Assembly: GCF_001625655.1 (NCBI RefSeq)
Contig: NZ_AUYB01000128.1
Coordinates: forward strand, 1 to 64,000
Length of the DNA stretch: 64,000 nt
Reading direction: 5' to 3'
Source of the DNA: Pseudoalteromonas luteoviolacea DSM 6061
GTDB taxonomy: Bacteria > Pseudomonadota > Gammaproteobacteria > Enterobacterales > Alteromonadaceae
How positions within the stretch are numbered: position 1 is the stretch's first letter; each line of letters begins with the position of its first letter. Both the position numbers and the translations under genes were made by a program. The notes under the pieces are model-generated. The model was not told where the DNA came from, ran no database searches, and saw only the letters and a list, made by a program, of their open reading frames with translations. Below are positions 63,646 through 64,000 of the stretch, one piece after another.

Positions 63646-64000
63646 ATGAAAACAACAATGTGCACGGCGCTGTTGGTCATTGGGCTAGTATCGGGGTGTC
63701 AATTACGCAATACTAGCGATTCGAACCTCTACCAAGTTCAAGACTGGGTTAAAGATGATGTATTTACCCAAGGAGTTGAAGGCCCGGCAGTAGATAAAAA
63801 CGGTGTTCTCTACGCGGTTAACTACGCCAAACAAGGAACTATTGGTCACGTAAATATTCAAGGTGAAGCCAGCTTATTTGTGACTCTGCCCGAGGGAAGT
63901 ACCGGGAATGGAATTCGCTTTGATAATGCGGGTAATATGTACGTTGCAGATTACACAGGTCACAACATTTTACAAATTACACCAACGAAAGAAGTCACTG
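63646..64000 (+). CDS. SMP-30/gluconolactonase-like lipoprotein (3' end outside window)
   Basis: 118 codons are visible without a stop. A lipoprotein signal (MKTTMCTALLVIGLVSGC) is followed by VFTQGVEGPAVDKNGVLYAV, TIGHVNIQGEASLFVTLPEG, GNGIRFDNAGNMYVADYTGH and NILQITPTKEV, the repeated blade pattern of SMP-30/Gnl propellers. AGGGA lies 6 bases before this ATG, so it is preferred to the ATG at 63640. It follows the DUF5916 gene by 87 bp on the same strand. Probably a lactone hydrolase; the substrate is unknown. Confidence 0.85.
   Translation, partial: MKTTMCTALLVIGLVSGCQLRNTSDSNLYQVQDWVKDDVFTQGVEGPAVDKNGVLYAVNYAKQGTIGHVNIQGEASLFVTLPEGSTGNGIRFDNAGNMYVADYTGHNILQITPTKEVT

Overview
The window looks like chromosomal DNA of a marine gammaproteobacterium of the order Alteromonadales, most probably Pseudoalteromonas. 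The reasons are the gene orders (rsxABC, queF-syd, yqcC-truC-yqcA, gloB-yafS-rnhA ... dnaQ), the long tandem tRNA arrays, the moderate AT richness, and lineage-type genes such as the DUF3549/DUF3301 pair, the TIGR03503 family gene and CadC-like regulators with propeller-like sensor domains. No phage, plasmid, insertion sequence or CRISPR array is visible. Identifications come from reading protein motifs and from memory of reference proteins; no database search was run.

Layout. 1-3193 (minus): the start of the rsx (rnf) operon, with rsxA, rsxB and rsxC, the last cut by the window edge. 3378-5321: a membrane protein with degenerate GGDEF and EAL domains, CsrD-like. 5571-5941: four identical tRNA-Asn genes with a strong promoter, then about 1.1 kb of AT-rich non-coding DNA. 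7035-10426: a MATE efflux pump overlapping uvrB. 10642-17055: an orphan TPR histidine kinase, an outer-membrane barrel, a LysR regulator divergent from a glutathione transferase, an acetyltransferase, a small Lys/Ala-rich protein and elyC. 17104-18690: metR, a control region with MetJ and MetR boxes, and a decayed metE. 18761-25813: a GAF-GGDEF-EAL enzyme, pyrC, a short H-NS-like protein, radD (no canonical start codon) and rraB. 25915-33152: tamA-tamB, a periplasmic binding protein and a lipoprotein cyclophilin, tightly packed. 33193-40881: queF/syd, small conserved genes, a very large CsrB-type RNA, DUF3549/DUF3301 and yqcC-truC-yqcA. 40950-44761: mltD, gloB, a yafS-like methyltransferase and rnhA. 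44911-51757: a CadC-like regulator with two secreted phosphatases and a secreted beta-sandwich protein, lying between rnhA and dnaQ. 51910-54011: dnaQ and a TIGR03503 gene. 54239-54965: seven identical tRNA-Asp genes. 55176-64000: a HEAT-repeat/lipid-transfer-like protein with a lipoprotein partner, a second CadC-like regulator, a DUF5916 outer-membrane protein and the start of an SMP-30-like lipoprotein.

The most notable element is the RNA at about 36990-37860. It sits between syd and yqcC, as csrB does in E. coli. It consists of many small hairpins with GGA in the loop and ends in a strong intrinsic terminator. Its core has been amplified into six tandem copies of an 88-base unit, which makes it more than twice the length of E. 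coli CsrB. The window also encodes a CsrD-like protein and RraB, both connected in enterics to RNase E, the enzyme that turns over CsrB.

Other points worth a second look are a phosphatase island in which two divergent promoter regions share TGATA repeats in 10-bp phase, a metE ruined by frameshifts but still flanked by its operators, radD with ATA where a start codon should be, and a bacterial protein whose architecture resembles the lipid-transfer N-terminus of vitellogenin.
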